From contig NZ_QDKQ01000023.1 in assembly GCF_003116815.1 (NCBI RefSeq), positions 1-40,019 of the forward strand: DNA of 40,019 nucleotides, in the 5' to 3' direction. The stretch is from Caulobacter endophyticus (GTDB lineage Bacteria; Pseudomonadota; Alphaproteobacteria; Caulobacterales; Caulobacteraceae). Below are positions 28,970 to 35,310 of the stretch, one piece after another; positions within the stretch are counted from its first letter, which is position 1, and every line of letters starts with the position of its first letter. A program made the translations under genes and the position numbers. Under the pieces are notes generated by a model. That model was not told the DNA's origin. It did not search any database and saw nothing but the letters and a program-made list of their open reading frames with translations.

Positions 28970-29227
28970 TCAACGCCCCTCGGTCCACAGGTCCAGCGGC
29001 TGATGCTGCTCATGCCGGATCACGGCGAAATAGCCGGCGACGCCCAGCACGATTCCGGCGATCGCTCCGCCGATAAAACCTGCCGGTGTGGCGAACCACA
29101 GCGTCAGCACGGTCAGGGCGACGGCGACGCCGACGATGGACCAGCGCACGAAGACGCTGAAGGCGTGATAGGTGCGCTCGTGCACCAGCAGTTCCAGGTT
29201 GGATTGCGAAGGCGTGAAGTCGGCCAT
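28970..29227 (-). CDS. aa3-type cytochrome c oxidase subunit IV-like small membrane protein
   Basis: 85 residues from ATG 29227 (AAGGA six bases upstream). Soluble N-terminus with HERTYHAFSVFVRW, then two hydrophobic segments (SIVGVAVALTVLTLWFAT and GFIGGAIAGIVLGVAGYFAVI), and a polar tail. The His-x-x-Thr-Tyr-x-x-Phe...Trp pattern before the first helix is the signature of the bacterial aa3 oxidase subunit IV family (COX4_pro_2). It has one more hydrophobic segment than the single-helix Paracoccus subunit. The oxidase genes themselves are not in the window. It follows the DEAD-box gene by 125 bases on the same strand. Confidence 0.75.
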   Translation of the reverse strand: MADFTPSQSNLELLVHERTYHAFSVFVRWSIVGVAVALTVLTLWFATPAGFIGGAIAGIVLGVAGYFAVIRHEQHQPLDLWTEGR

Positions 29228-29352
29228 GGCGGTTCCTTCGAAGGCTTCGGGAAAAACGCGCGGAGCCGCCCGAACGACGCGGCTGTCGGCAAAAGAAAAG
29301 CCGGCGGCTCCGTGGAGCACGCCGGCCAATCTACGCCTTTTCAGACGGTCCG

Positions 29353-30942
29353 TCAGTCCTCGACCTTGGCCAGCTTCGGCGGCGCGCGAAGCAGGAAGGC
29401 GGGAATGTCGTTGCCGAAGCCGACCACTCGGCGGTCGTCGTCGTCCTCGCGGCCGCGAACCGGCTGGACGCCGCGAACCGGCATCGGCGGGCGTTCGCGC
29501 GACGGGCGGGCGACAGGCGGCGCTTCCTCGATGGGCGCTTCCACGGCCACGGCGGGGGCGCGGTCTGCGCGCTCGCCACGATCGCGCGTCCGTTCGCGGC
29601 GCGGCTTGCGTTCCGGACGCTCGCCACGCTCGACGGCGGGCGCTTCGGCCGGCCCCTCGGCGACGACGGTTTCGACGACTTCGGCTTCCGCAGCGGTCTC
29701 GGCGCGCTCGCGACGGCCGCGGCCGCTGCGCTCGCCACGCTCGCGGCCCGGACGTTCGCCACGACCGCGACGGCGGTCGCCTTCGCGCGGCACGGTGACG
29801 GCGTTGGTGTAGTCGACGTCGATAACCTCTTCCGCGGGCGTCGAGCCGATCAGCTTGACGACCTTGTCGAAGCCCTTGTCGTCGGCCGGGGTGACCAGCA
29901 TGTAGGCCACGCCGGTGCGGCCGGCGCGGCCCGTGCGGCCGATGCGGTGCACGTAGTCGTCGGCGTGGTGCGGAACATCGTAGTTGAAGACATGGCTGAC
30001 GGCCGGGATGTCGAGGCCGCGCGCGGCGACGTCGGAAGCCACCAGGATCTTCAGCGCGCCCGAGCGGAAGTCGGCCAGGGTCTTCATGCGCTGGCTCTGG
30101 TCGAGGTCGCCGTGGATGGCCGCGGCGTCGAAGCCGTGCACCTTCAGCGACTTGGCGACGATATCGACTTCGGTCTTGCGGTTGCAGAAAACGATGCCGG
30201 TTTCAGGTGCGGCCTTTTCGACGATGGTGCGCAGGGCCAGGCGCTTGGCCTTGGGATCCGACGACGGCACCTTGATCAGCAGCTGGGTGATGTTGGCGTT
30301 GGTCGTGGCCGGCTTGGCCACCTCGATCCGCACCGGATCCTTCAGGAACTGTTTGGTGAGGCGCGTGATTTCCGGCGGCATGGTCGCCGAGAAGAACAGG
30401 GTCTGCTTCTTCGGCGGCGTGAGCTTGAAGATGCGCTCGATGTCCGGGATGAAGCCCATGTCGAGCATGCGGTCGGCTTCGTCGACGACGAGGAATTGCA
30501 CGCCGGTCATCAGGAGCTTGCCGCGCTCGAAGTGGTCGAGCAGGCGGCCCGGGGTGGCGATCAGCACGTCGACGCCGCGGTCGAGCTTCTTTTCCTGGTC
30601 GCCGAACGAGACGCCGCCGATCAGCAGCGCCCACGAGAGCTTGGTGCCCTTGGCATACTTCTCGAAGCTGGAGGCGACCTGGTCGGCCAGTTCGCGGGTC
30701 GGGGCGATGACCAGGGCGCGCGGCATGCGGGCCTTGGCCCGGCCCGAGGCGAGCTTGTCGATCAGGGGCAGGGTGAAGGCCGCGGTCTTGCCGGTGCCGG
30801 TCTGGGCGATGCCCAGCACGTCCTGGCCGACGAGGGCGACCGGAATCGCCTGGGCCTGGATCGGGGTGGCGGTCGTATAGCCGGTGTCGGCGACCGCCTG
30901 AAGGGTCGTGGGCGAAAGCCCGAGGTCTGAAAATTCGGTCAT
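29353..30942 (-). CDS. rhlB: DEAD-box RNA helicase (RhlB/RhlE type)
   Basis: 529 residues. Q motif FSDLGLSPTTLQAVADTGYTTATPIQ; motif I AQTGTGKT; Ia PTRELA; II VDEADRMLDMGF; III SATMP; V ASDVAARGLDIP; VI HRIGRTGRAGRTG. From about residue 385 a low-complexity tail alternates Arg/Gly/Glu-rich and Ala/Val/Glu-rich blocks, likely for RNA and protein contacts, ending in LLRAPPKLAKVED. In Caulobacter the degradosome helicase that binds RNase E is called RhlB, and I assign the symbol by that resemblance and by the neighbourhood of the DgcB-like gene. RhlE is the alternative. It is preceded by a long GC-rich leader with hairpins, which may serve cold or feedback control. Confidence 0.87.
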   Translation of the reverse strand: MTEFSDLGLSPTTLQAVADTGYTTATPIQAQAIPVALVGQDVLGIAQTGTGKTAAFTLPLIDKLASGRAKARMPRALVIAPTRELADQVASSFEKYAKGTKLSWALLIGGVSFGDQEKKLDRGVDVLIATPGRLLDHFERGKLLMTGVQFLVVDEADRMLDMGFIPDIERIFKLTPPKKQTLFFSATMPPEITRLTKQFLKDPVRIEVAKPATTNANITQLLIKVPSSDPKAKRLALRTIVEKAAPETGIVFCNRKTEVDIVAKSLKVHGFDAAAIHGDLDQSQRMKTLADFRSGALKILVASDVAARGLDIPAVSHVFNYDVPHHADDYVHRIGRTGRAGRTGVAYMLVTPADDKGFDKVVKLIGSTPAEEVIDVDYTNAVTVPREGDRRRGRGERPGRERGERSGRGRRERAETAAEAEVVETVVAEGPAEAPAVERGERPERKPRRERTRDRGERADRAPAVAVEAPIEEAPPVARPSRERPPMPVRGVQPVRGREDDDDRRVVGFGNDIPAFLLRAPPKLAKVED

Positions 30943-31297
30943 GTCACGCTGGTCTAGCTCGGAGCCGCCCGTGCTTGGGCGAGCGGGCGGCGCGGATTCG
31001 CCAGACCTGCTCCGAAGGTGCGGATAAATAGGCGTAATCGCCGCAAAGTCAATCTTCGCGGGGCCCGCCAGGGTTTCAGGTGGGTGCGCCGGATGGCGAG
31101 ATCAAGGGCGAGCGCCGTCCCGATCCTTCCCCCGAAGGACCAGACCAGAACACCGGAGCCGTCGGTATCGTCCTGGCGGGGCGGCGCTCGCCTCGGCGCC
31201 GCCAAAGGGGAGGAAGACAGCGCTGATAAATCACTACCTAATTAGTATGGATTTGCGCGCCCCAGATTTTCTGAGGTCGTCGTCAGGCGCGTCCGGT
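30943..31297. other. 355-base non-coding region: rhlB leader plus AT-rich stretch
   Basis: No convincing gene is seen. Nearest the helicase start is an 8-bp stem (GCCGCCCG 30964-30971 with CGGGCGGC 30984-30991). Further upstream is an 8-bp GC-only stem (GGCGGCGC 31180-31187 with GCGCCGCC 31196-31203). Beyond it lies an AT-rich patch with the palindrome CTAATTAG (31238-31245), the likeliest promoter zone for the leftward helicase transcript. If so, the mRNA leader is about 300 bases and structured. Small open frames here are Arg-rich and lack family features. Confidence 0.5.
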
Positions 31298-31618
31298 CTA
31301 GTGGTGCGCGTGGTGCTCGGCGTTGCGCTTGCGGGTCGCCGCAGCTTTCCTGGCCGATGCCGACCGTTCGGCGGCGGTACGGCTGGCCGAAGCCTTGCCA
31401 CCTTTCTCGCCGCCCTTGTGCGCGGCGGGATGGCCAGTCCGCTTGCCACGGCCGGCTCCGCCGGGCTGCTTGCCGCCGCCGTCGTCCTTGTTGACCGTGG
31501 CCCAGGCCCGGCGTTCGGCCTCTTTCTCCGAGACCCCGCGAGCCTCGTAGCCCTCGGCGATGTGCTCTGCCTTGCGTTCCTGCTTGTCGGTGTACTTGCT
31601 CTTGTCACCGCGTGGCAT
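31298..31618 (-). CDS. Small basic Lys/Arg/Ala-rich protein, function unknown
   Basis: 106 residues from ATG 31618, with a near-perfect AAGGAGG five bases upstream. Sequence begins MPRGDKSKYTDKQERKAEHIAEGYEARGVSEKEAERRAWATVNK; the KYTDKQ...KAEHIAEGYEARGVSEKEAERRAWATVNK block is conserved in many proteobacteria, sometimes annotated as plasmid stabilisation protein without good evidence. The second half is low-complexity Gly/Lys/Ser/Ala, resembling histone-H1-like tails, and ends in HHAHH. A nucleic-acid-binding role is plausible. No partner toxin gene is adjacent. Confidence 0.75.
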   Translation of the reverse strand: MPRGDKSKYTDKQERKAEHIAEGYEARGVSEKEAERRAWATVNKDDGGGKQPGGAGRGKRTGHPAAHKGGEKGGKASASRTAAERSASARKAAATRKRNAEHHAHH

Positions 31619-31735
31619 GTCATCCTCCTTCCGCTCGGCGTGGACAGGAGAAACCCGCGGCAAGCAGGCGGGTTCGAACTTCAGCAGTAGGAAACGGGCC
31701 ATGCCGACCTCCGAAAGCGCGAAGGGAAGGGGACC

Positions 31736-32260
31736 TCAATTACGCTCGGCGACGGATTTGAGATTGGACAGGCCCGTCTCGAAATCGCGACCGATCATCT
31801 TGTCGATATTGAACACTAGGCCCATCAGGCGCGAGACGTAAGGCGCCGGCCCCGACATCGCCCAGGTCACCCGGGTGGCCTCGCCGGCGGGTTCGGCGGT
31901 GAAGGCGGCGGCGTTGCTGGCCTCGAAGGGCTTTTCGAAGTCCAGCGCGATGCCCACCTCGCGGCTCGTCGCCGAGACGATCCGCATCCGGCCAGTCCCT
32001 GCCTTCCTGCCAGCCCAGGCGTAGGTCGCGCCGACGCCACGTTCGGCTCCGCCATAAGTGCGTTGCAGGTCGGCATCCAGGGTCTCGTACGGCGACCAGG
32101 CTCGCCAGGCCTTGAAGTCGGACACATGGGCAAGCACGGCCTCGGGCGGCGCGTTGATCAGCATCGAGCGCTCGACCCGAAAGGTCGGCGGACGCAGGGC
32201 CGCGGCGACCAGCAGGCCAGATAGCGCCAGCACTCCAACGACGGCGACGATCTTCAGCAT
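31736..32260 (-). CDS. SRPBCC (polyketide cyclase-like) membrane-anchored protein
   Basis: 174 residues. The N-terminus has a hydrophobic segment (IVAVVGVLALSGLLVAAAL), probably a membrane anchor, then a START/SRPBCC domain: FRVERSMLINAPPEAVLAHVSDFKAWRAWSPYE, VGATYAWAG, and the C-terminal helix GLVFNIDKMIGRDFETGLSNLKSVAE. This domain binds hydrophobic ligands; the ligand is unknown. It is 60 bases downstream of the ECF sigma gene on the same strand, so it may belong to that operon and be a target of the sigma factor. ECF42-type operons often carry such small ligand-binding proteins. Confidence 0.82.
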   Translation of the reverse strand: MLKIVAVVGVLALSGLLVAAALRPPTFRVERSMLINAPPEAVLAHVSDFKAWRAWSPYETLDADLQRTYGGAERGVGATYAWAGRKAGTGRMRIVSATSREVGIALDFEKPFEASNAAAFTAEPAGEATRVTWAMSGPAPYVSRLMGLVFNIDKMIGRDFETGLSNLKSVAERN

Positions 32261-32320
32261 CGAAAACTCCCTGAGCGCGGACCGGTTCTAGGGCCATTTG
32301 CGGCAAGGACGTCCGAAGCG

Positions 32321-33607
32321 TCAGCCTTCCGACACCGCGTTGCGATTTTTCTGGCCGTCGGCCTGCAGCCGGTCGAGGTGCTGGCGTATGTGAGCAGCCT
32401 CGGCGGCGCCGCCAGCCAGGGCGATGGCCTGCTGGAAGGCCTCACGGGCGACATCGTCGCGGCCCAATTGCAGATTCAGCGCGCCCTTCAGGCCGTGAAA
32501 GTGGAAGTAGCCGGCCAGCCGCTCCTCCAGCGGCGCGATCATCTCCAGCGCGGCCTGCGGCCCGGCCACCTTGGAAACCGCCACGGCGCGGTTAAGGCTG
32601 ACGACCGGGGAGGGGGTCATGCGCTCCAGCGCCGCGTAGAGCTGGTCGATCTGAGTCCAATCGGTGTCCTGCTGGCGCTCGGCCCGGGCATGCAGGGCGG
32701 CGATCGCGGCCTGGACTTGGTAGGGGCCTGGCTGGCGATGGCGCATGGCCTTGTCGATCATGGCCAGCCCCTCGGCGATCATCGCCTTGTCCCAGCGGCC
32801 GCGATCCTGATCCTCGAGCAGCACGATCAGGCCGTCGGCGTCCAGGCGCGCCGGGCTGCGGGCATGCTGCAGCAGCATCAGCGCCGTAAGGCCCATGACC
32901 TCGGGCTCGGCCGGAAACAGCCGCAGCAGCAACCGCGACAGACGCAGGGCCTCGTGGCACAGCGGCCGCCGCGCGCCGGCTTCCACACCGCCGGCAGAAT
33001 AGCCCTCGTTGAACACCAGATAGACCATGGCCATCACGGTCAGCAGCCGTTCGGCGCGTTCGGTCGGGCTGGGCGCCTCGAACGGCGTATCGCCCTTGGC
33101 CACGCGGGCCTTGGCGCGGGTGATCCGCTGTTCCATGGCGCTTTCGCCGACCAGGAAGGCGCGAGCGATCTGGCGTACCGACAGGCCCGAGACGATGCGC
33201 AGAGCCAGGCCGATCTGCTGGGTGGCCGGCAGATCCGGGTGGCAGCAGACGAACAGCAATCGCAGGATGTCGTCGCGATAGTCCGCGCCGTCCAACCGCT
33301 CGGCCAGCGCGGTTTCGGCGTCGTCGAGGCCAGCGGCGAGGTCGGTCAGCACGTCATCGGACGGCAGGGCGGTCTGGCGACTGCGCTTGCGGCCAGCGTC
33401 CACGCCGCTGTTGCGGCCCACCAGGATAAGCCAGGCGGTCGGATCGCGTGGCGGGCCTTTCTCCGGCCAGGACTTCAGGGCGCGAAGACAGGCGTCCTGA
33501 TAGGCTTCCTCGGCCGTGTCGAGGTCGCGGAAATAGCGCAGTAGGGCCGCCATGGCCTGGGGGCGGGCCGAAACCAGTGCGGCGTCGATCCAGTCCGGGT
33601 CGGTCAT
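32321..33607 (-). CDS. ECF42-type RNA polymerase sigma factor with C-terminal extension
   Basis: 428 residues from ATG 33607, which overlaps the upstream DGPF gene stop (ATGA). Sigma region 2: LLRYFRDLDTAEEAYQDACLRALKSWP with DPTAWLILVGRNSGVD. Region 4: LALRIVSGLSVRQIARAFLVGESAMEQRITRAKARV. After about residue 180 there is a 240-residue extension of helical repeats (LTVMAMVYLVFNEGYSAGG, DUF6596-like; then TPR-like pairs such as GYFHFHGLKGALNLQLGRDDVAREAFQQAIAL). Typical ECF factors are under 220 residues and have an anti-sigma factor. This group instead has the long tail and a DGPF/YCII partner. The signal is unknown. Confidence 0.9.
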   Translation of the reverse strand: MTDPDWIDAALVSARPQAMAALLRYFRDLDTAEEAYQDACLRALKSWPEKGPPRDPTAWLILVGRNSGVDAGRKRSRQTALPSDDVLTDLAAGLDDAETALAERLDGADYRDDILRLLFVCCHPDLPATQQIGLALRIVSGLSVRQIARAFLVGESAMEQRITRAKARVAKGDTPFEAPSPTERAERLLTVMAMVYLVFNEGYSAGGVEAGARRPLCHEALRLSRLLLRLFPAEPEVMGLTALMLLQHARSPARLDADGLIVLLEDQDRGRWDKAMIAEGLAMIDKAMRHRQPGPYQVQAAIAALHARAERQQDTDWTQIDQLYAALERMTPSPVVSLNRAVAVSKVAGPQAALEMIAPLEERLAGYFHFHGLKGALNLQLGRDDVAREAFQQAIALAGGAAEAAHIRQHLDRLQADGQKNRNAVSEG

Positions 33608-33987
33608 GCGCCCGCTCCGTGAACGCCGTTCGATTTCCAGATATCGGCTACAGGACGAATTTCGTAGCAGCCGCCGGGGTTTGCGCGCGCAAGCTCGCGC
33701 GCGGTAGCCACAACGTCGTCGAGATCGTCGCAATCGACGAGATAGAAGCCCAGCAACTGTTCCTTGGTCTCGGCGAACGGTCCGTCGACCAGCAGCGGCG
33801 GCTCGCGGTCCTTGCGCAGCGTCACGGCCGTCGTGGTCGGCAAAAGCCGGGCTGACAGGCCAAGGCGGCCCCGAGCGGCCAGATCGTCGCGCACCGCGCC
33901 CAGTTGCGCCATCACGGCCTCGTCATGCGTCGGGCTCCATGCGCCGACGACGTCTTCCATGTGATAGCAGAGAATGGCGTAAAGCAT
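33604..33987 (-). CDS. YCII/DGPF-domain protein, partner of the ECF42 sigma factor
   Basis: 127 residues from ATG 33987 (GGAG seven bases upstream). Begins MLYAILCYHMEDV, has an alpha+beta dimeric barrel pattern and the diagnostic motif LLVDGPFAETKEQLLGFYLVD (Asp-Gly-Pro-Phe), followed by VATARELARANPGGCYEIRPV. YCII-like proteins resemble muconolactone isomerase folds. DGPF proteins accompany ECF42 sigma factors across bacteria and are thought to be target proteins or ligand sensors. Stop and sigma start overlap by four bases, which implies fixed stoichiometry. Confidence 0.9.
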   Translation of the reverse strand: MLYAILCYHMEDVVGAWSPTHDEAVMAQLGAVRDDLAARGRLGLSARLLPTTTAVTLRKDREPPLLVDGPFAETKEQLLGFYLVDCDDLDDVVATARELARANPGGCYEIRPVADIWKSNGVHGAGA

Positions 33988-34023
33988 CCGGCAGCTCCGA
34001 CGGCGCCAACGCCGTGAGCCAAG

Positions 34024-34050
34024 GACGCGACAGCCGGGCAAACGCCGACA
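34024..34050 (-). promoter_or_regulatory. Possible ECF-type promoter for the DGPF-sigma operon
   Basis: On the minus strand TGTCGG (34050-34045), a 17-base spacer, and CGTC (34027-34024) sit about 40-60 bases before the DGPF start. This resembles the TGTCGA-type -35 element I recall for ECF42 autoregulated promoters. It is a single weak match; no -10 consensus strength can be claimed. Confidence 0.25.
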
Positions 34051-34085
34051 TCGCCGCTGAGGAAATCGGCTCTGTGGTGAATAAG

Positions 34086-34102
34086 GGCCGAGATAATCGG
34101 CC
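34086..34102. promoter_or_regulatory. Perfect 6-bp inverted repeat upstream of the DGPF-sigma operon
   Basis: GGCCGA (34086-34091), GATAA spacer, TCGGCC (34097-34102). It lies about 100 bases upstream of the DGPF gene, where a regulator could bind. Function unknown. Confidence 0.35.
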
Positions 34103-34188
34103 GGATGGAGTCCGGCGCGTCTGAACCGCCTGGGATTTTATTTCTGATAATATTCCTTAGGCGACGTATATTGATGCGCGACTGAGGG

Positions 34189-34254
34189 TGTCACGGATCG
34201 CAAACGCTGCTGTCACGGATCGCAAACGCTGCTGTCACGGATCGCAAACGTTGC
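34189..34254. repeat. Three 22-bp tandem direct repeats
   Basis: Units at 34189-34210, 34211-34232 and 34233-34254. Each begins TGTCACGGATCGCAAACG and ends CTGC (TTGC in the third unit, the only mismatch). Period 22 places equivalent bases on one face of the helix, two turns apart, as in protein-binding arrays. The third unit continues into GCGA so that CGCAA-ACG-TTGCG becomes a palindrome. Confidence 0.9.
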
Positions 34255-34336
34255 GAGTCGCACACCAGCCGTCACCGGTTGCTCCAACGTTCCGGATTTT
34301 GGCGCTTCCCGTCTCCAAACCCTGCGACTCCCCGAT

Positions 34337-34354
34337 CCGCAATCGTTGCGACTG
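34337..34354 (-). repeat. Dispersed copy of the recombinase-arm motif
   Basis: CCGCAATCGTTGCGACTG here matches CCGGAAACGATGCGACTG at 34763-34780 in 15 of 18 positions. Its core CGCAA-TCG-TTGCG is palindromic and matches the core of the third tandem repeat (CGCAA-ACG-TTGCG). A looser relative of the left arm and spacer (CAACGTTCCGGATTTTGG) is at 34285-34302. Confidence 0.65.
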
Positions 34355-34409
34355 GAAATGCATGCGTTGTGGAGTTCCTCCTAGCGCAGCCGTGTTGGCT
34401 TAAACCCCG

Positions 34410-34739
34410 CTAGAAAACGTAGCCTCCGACGGCGCCGACTGCGGCCGCGTAGGTCCATCGGCGTCTCAGATCTTCAGGCCAAGCCAACGAGCGCCGGCCC
34501 AGTTCCAGGACAGCCTCTCTCGGAAGCTCTATGGCCAACAAGAACAGCGGATCTTGCACGGCCTGCTCGTACACGCTTTGCCACCCTCGGATGCGCGAAT
34601 GGCGATAGCGGGACAAAAGCCAGTTCGAGCCCAGTGGAGACTGCTTTGTCGCGCGGTTGGGATCGCTCGGCTCGGCCAACACCAACAAGGCTAGCCGAAC
34701 CTGTAGAAGTCGGGTCGCGGAGTTTGCGGTCAGTCGCAT
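34410..34739 (-). CDS. Hypothetical 109-residue ORF overlapping the recombinase 3' end
   Basis: The open frame starts at an ATG inside the left arm of the 20-bp inverted repeat and reads in a frame different from the recombinase. The product (LLQVRLALLVLAEPSDP..., NWLLSRYRHSRIRGWQSVYEQAVQDPLFLLAIELPREAVLELGRRSLAWPED..., ending in VGGYVF) has a more natural residue mix than the recombinase frame over the same DNA. It may be the remnant of an older gene cut by the element. I do not recognise a family, and no Shine-Dalgarno stands out. Confidence 0.4.
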   Translation of the reverse strand: MRLTANSATRLLQVRLALLVLAEPSDPNRATKQSPLGSNWLLSRYRHSRIRGWQSVYEQAVQDPLFLLAIELPREAVLELGRRSLAWPEDLRRRWTYAAAVGAVGGYVF

Positions 34740-35310
34740 CGTTTCCGGTTTCGGCCCTTGCCCCGGAAACGATGCGACTGACGGTGGGTTCGCTGACGCG
34801 GTAGAGGCGGGCCATTTCGGCGGCCGATTTGCGTCCGGACATTACGTTCTCGACCACGTCGGCGCGTTGTGCGGGGGTCAGTTTCGGCCGGCGGCCGCCG
34901 ACGCGGCCGGCGGCCCGGGCTTCGGCTAGGCCGGCCATGGTGCGCTCGCGGATCATGGCGCGTTCGAACTCGGCGAAGCTACCGACCATGTGCATCATCA
35001 TTCGGCCGGCAGGGGTCGTCGTGTCGATGCTTTCGGTCAGGGACCGGAAGCCGGCGCCAGCGGCGTCGATCTTCTCCAGGATGTGCAGAAGGTCTTTCAG
35101 GGAACGGGATAGGCGGTCGAGCTTCCACACGACCACAACGTCGCCGGCGCGCAGTTGGTCGAGCATTCGGTGAAGCTGGGGCCGGTCCCATCGGCCGCCG
35201 CTGGCCGCCTCCTCGAACAGGCGCTCGCATCCGGCATCGGTCAGCGCGCGCTTCTGGGCCGCAGTCGATTGTTCGTCTCCCTTGGAGACCCGAGCGTAGC
35301 CGATGAGCAT
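34474..35310 (-). CDS. Small serine recombinase (resolvase/invertase family), C-terminus apparently replaced
   Basis: 278 residues. The catalytic domain is intact: IGYARVSKGDEQS with nucleophile Ser9, GDVVVVWKLDRLSRSLKDL, LTESIDTTTPAGRMMMHMVGSFAEFERAMIRERT and the long E helix. A short helix-turn-helix domain follows (RRPKLTPAQRADVVENVMSGRKSAAEMARLYRVSEPTVSRIV, about 142-182). Resolvases of this group normally end near residue 185-200. Here the frame runs on for about 90 residues with no family features. The change occurs exactly at a 20-bp inverted repeat (34729-34782), so the original 3' end seems to have been replaced. The N-terminal 185 residues could still recombine DNA. It probably acts on sites in the upstream region 35311-35515. 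Confidence 0.88.
   Translation of the reverse strand: MLIGYARVSKGDEQSTAAQKRALTDAGCERLFEEAASGGRWDRPQLHRMLDQLRAGDVVVVWKLDRLSRSLKDLLHILEKIDAAGAGFRSLTESIDTTTPAGRMMMHMVGSFAEFERAMIRERTMAGLAEARAAGRVGGRRPKLTPAQRADVVENVMSGRKSAAEMARLYRVSEPTVSRIVSGARAETGNDATDRKLRDPTSTGSASLVGVGRAERSQPRDKAVSTGLELAFVPLSPFAHPRVAKRVRAGRARSAVLVGHRASERGCPGTGPALVGLA
34729..34782. repeat. 20-bp perfect inverted repeat inside the recombinase frame
   Basis: Left arm 34729-34748 (begins GTCAGTCGCATC, ends GTTTCCGG), a 14-base spacer, right arm 34763-34782 (begins CCGGAAACGATG, ends CGACTGAC). All 20 pairs match. The right arm encodes the end of the helix-turn-helix (TVSRIVSG). It is followed downstream by sequence unlike any resolvase. 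Confidence 0.9.

Larger units (their letters stand above)
33988..34409. other. Non-coding region of about 420 bases between the sigma operon and the recombinase module
   Basis: No gene was recognised. In order it holds the sigma-operon promoter zone, a small inverted repeat (34086-34102), an AT-rich patch around 34136-34172 (TTTTATTTCTGATAATATTCC), three 22-bp tandem repeats (34189-34254), and two further copies of a related short motif (about 34285-34302 and 34337-34354). Short open frames here are low in plausible protein character. The junction between conserved chromosome and accessory DNA probably falls near 34.1-34.2 kb. Confidence 0.55.

Noticed and set aside
29353..29812. Open frames on the + strand opposite the helicase tail
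   Set aside because: Low-complexity Arg/Ser/Pro translations of the repetitive Arg/Glu codons of the helicase C-terminus.
31668..31680. GGGTTCGAACTT resembling a tRNA T-loop
   Set aside because: No acceptor stem, D-arm or anticodon arm can be built around it on either strand.
34189..34254. CRISPR array
   Set aside because: Repeats are directly abutting with no spacers, only three units, and no cas genes are present.
34189..34254. Plasmid iterons marking a replication origin
   Set aside because: 22-bp period fits iterons, but there is no rep or par gene and the flanks are chromosomal. Kept only as a binding-site array.
34474..34730. The last 90 residues of the recombinase as a genuine extra domain
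   Set aside because: Composition looks like an out-of-frame read and begins exactly at the inverted repeat; homologues would be needed to accept it.
34729..34782. Terminal inverted repeat of a Tn3-like transposon
   Set aside because: The arms are 14 bases apart inside one gene, do not start with GGGG, and no transposase is present.
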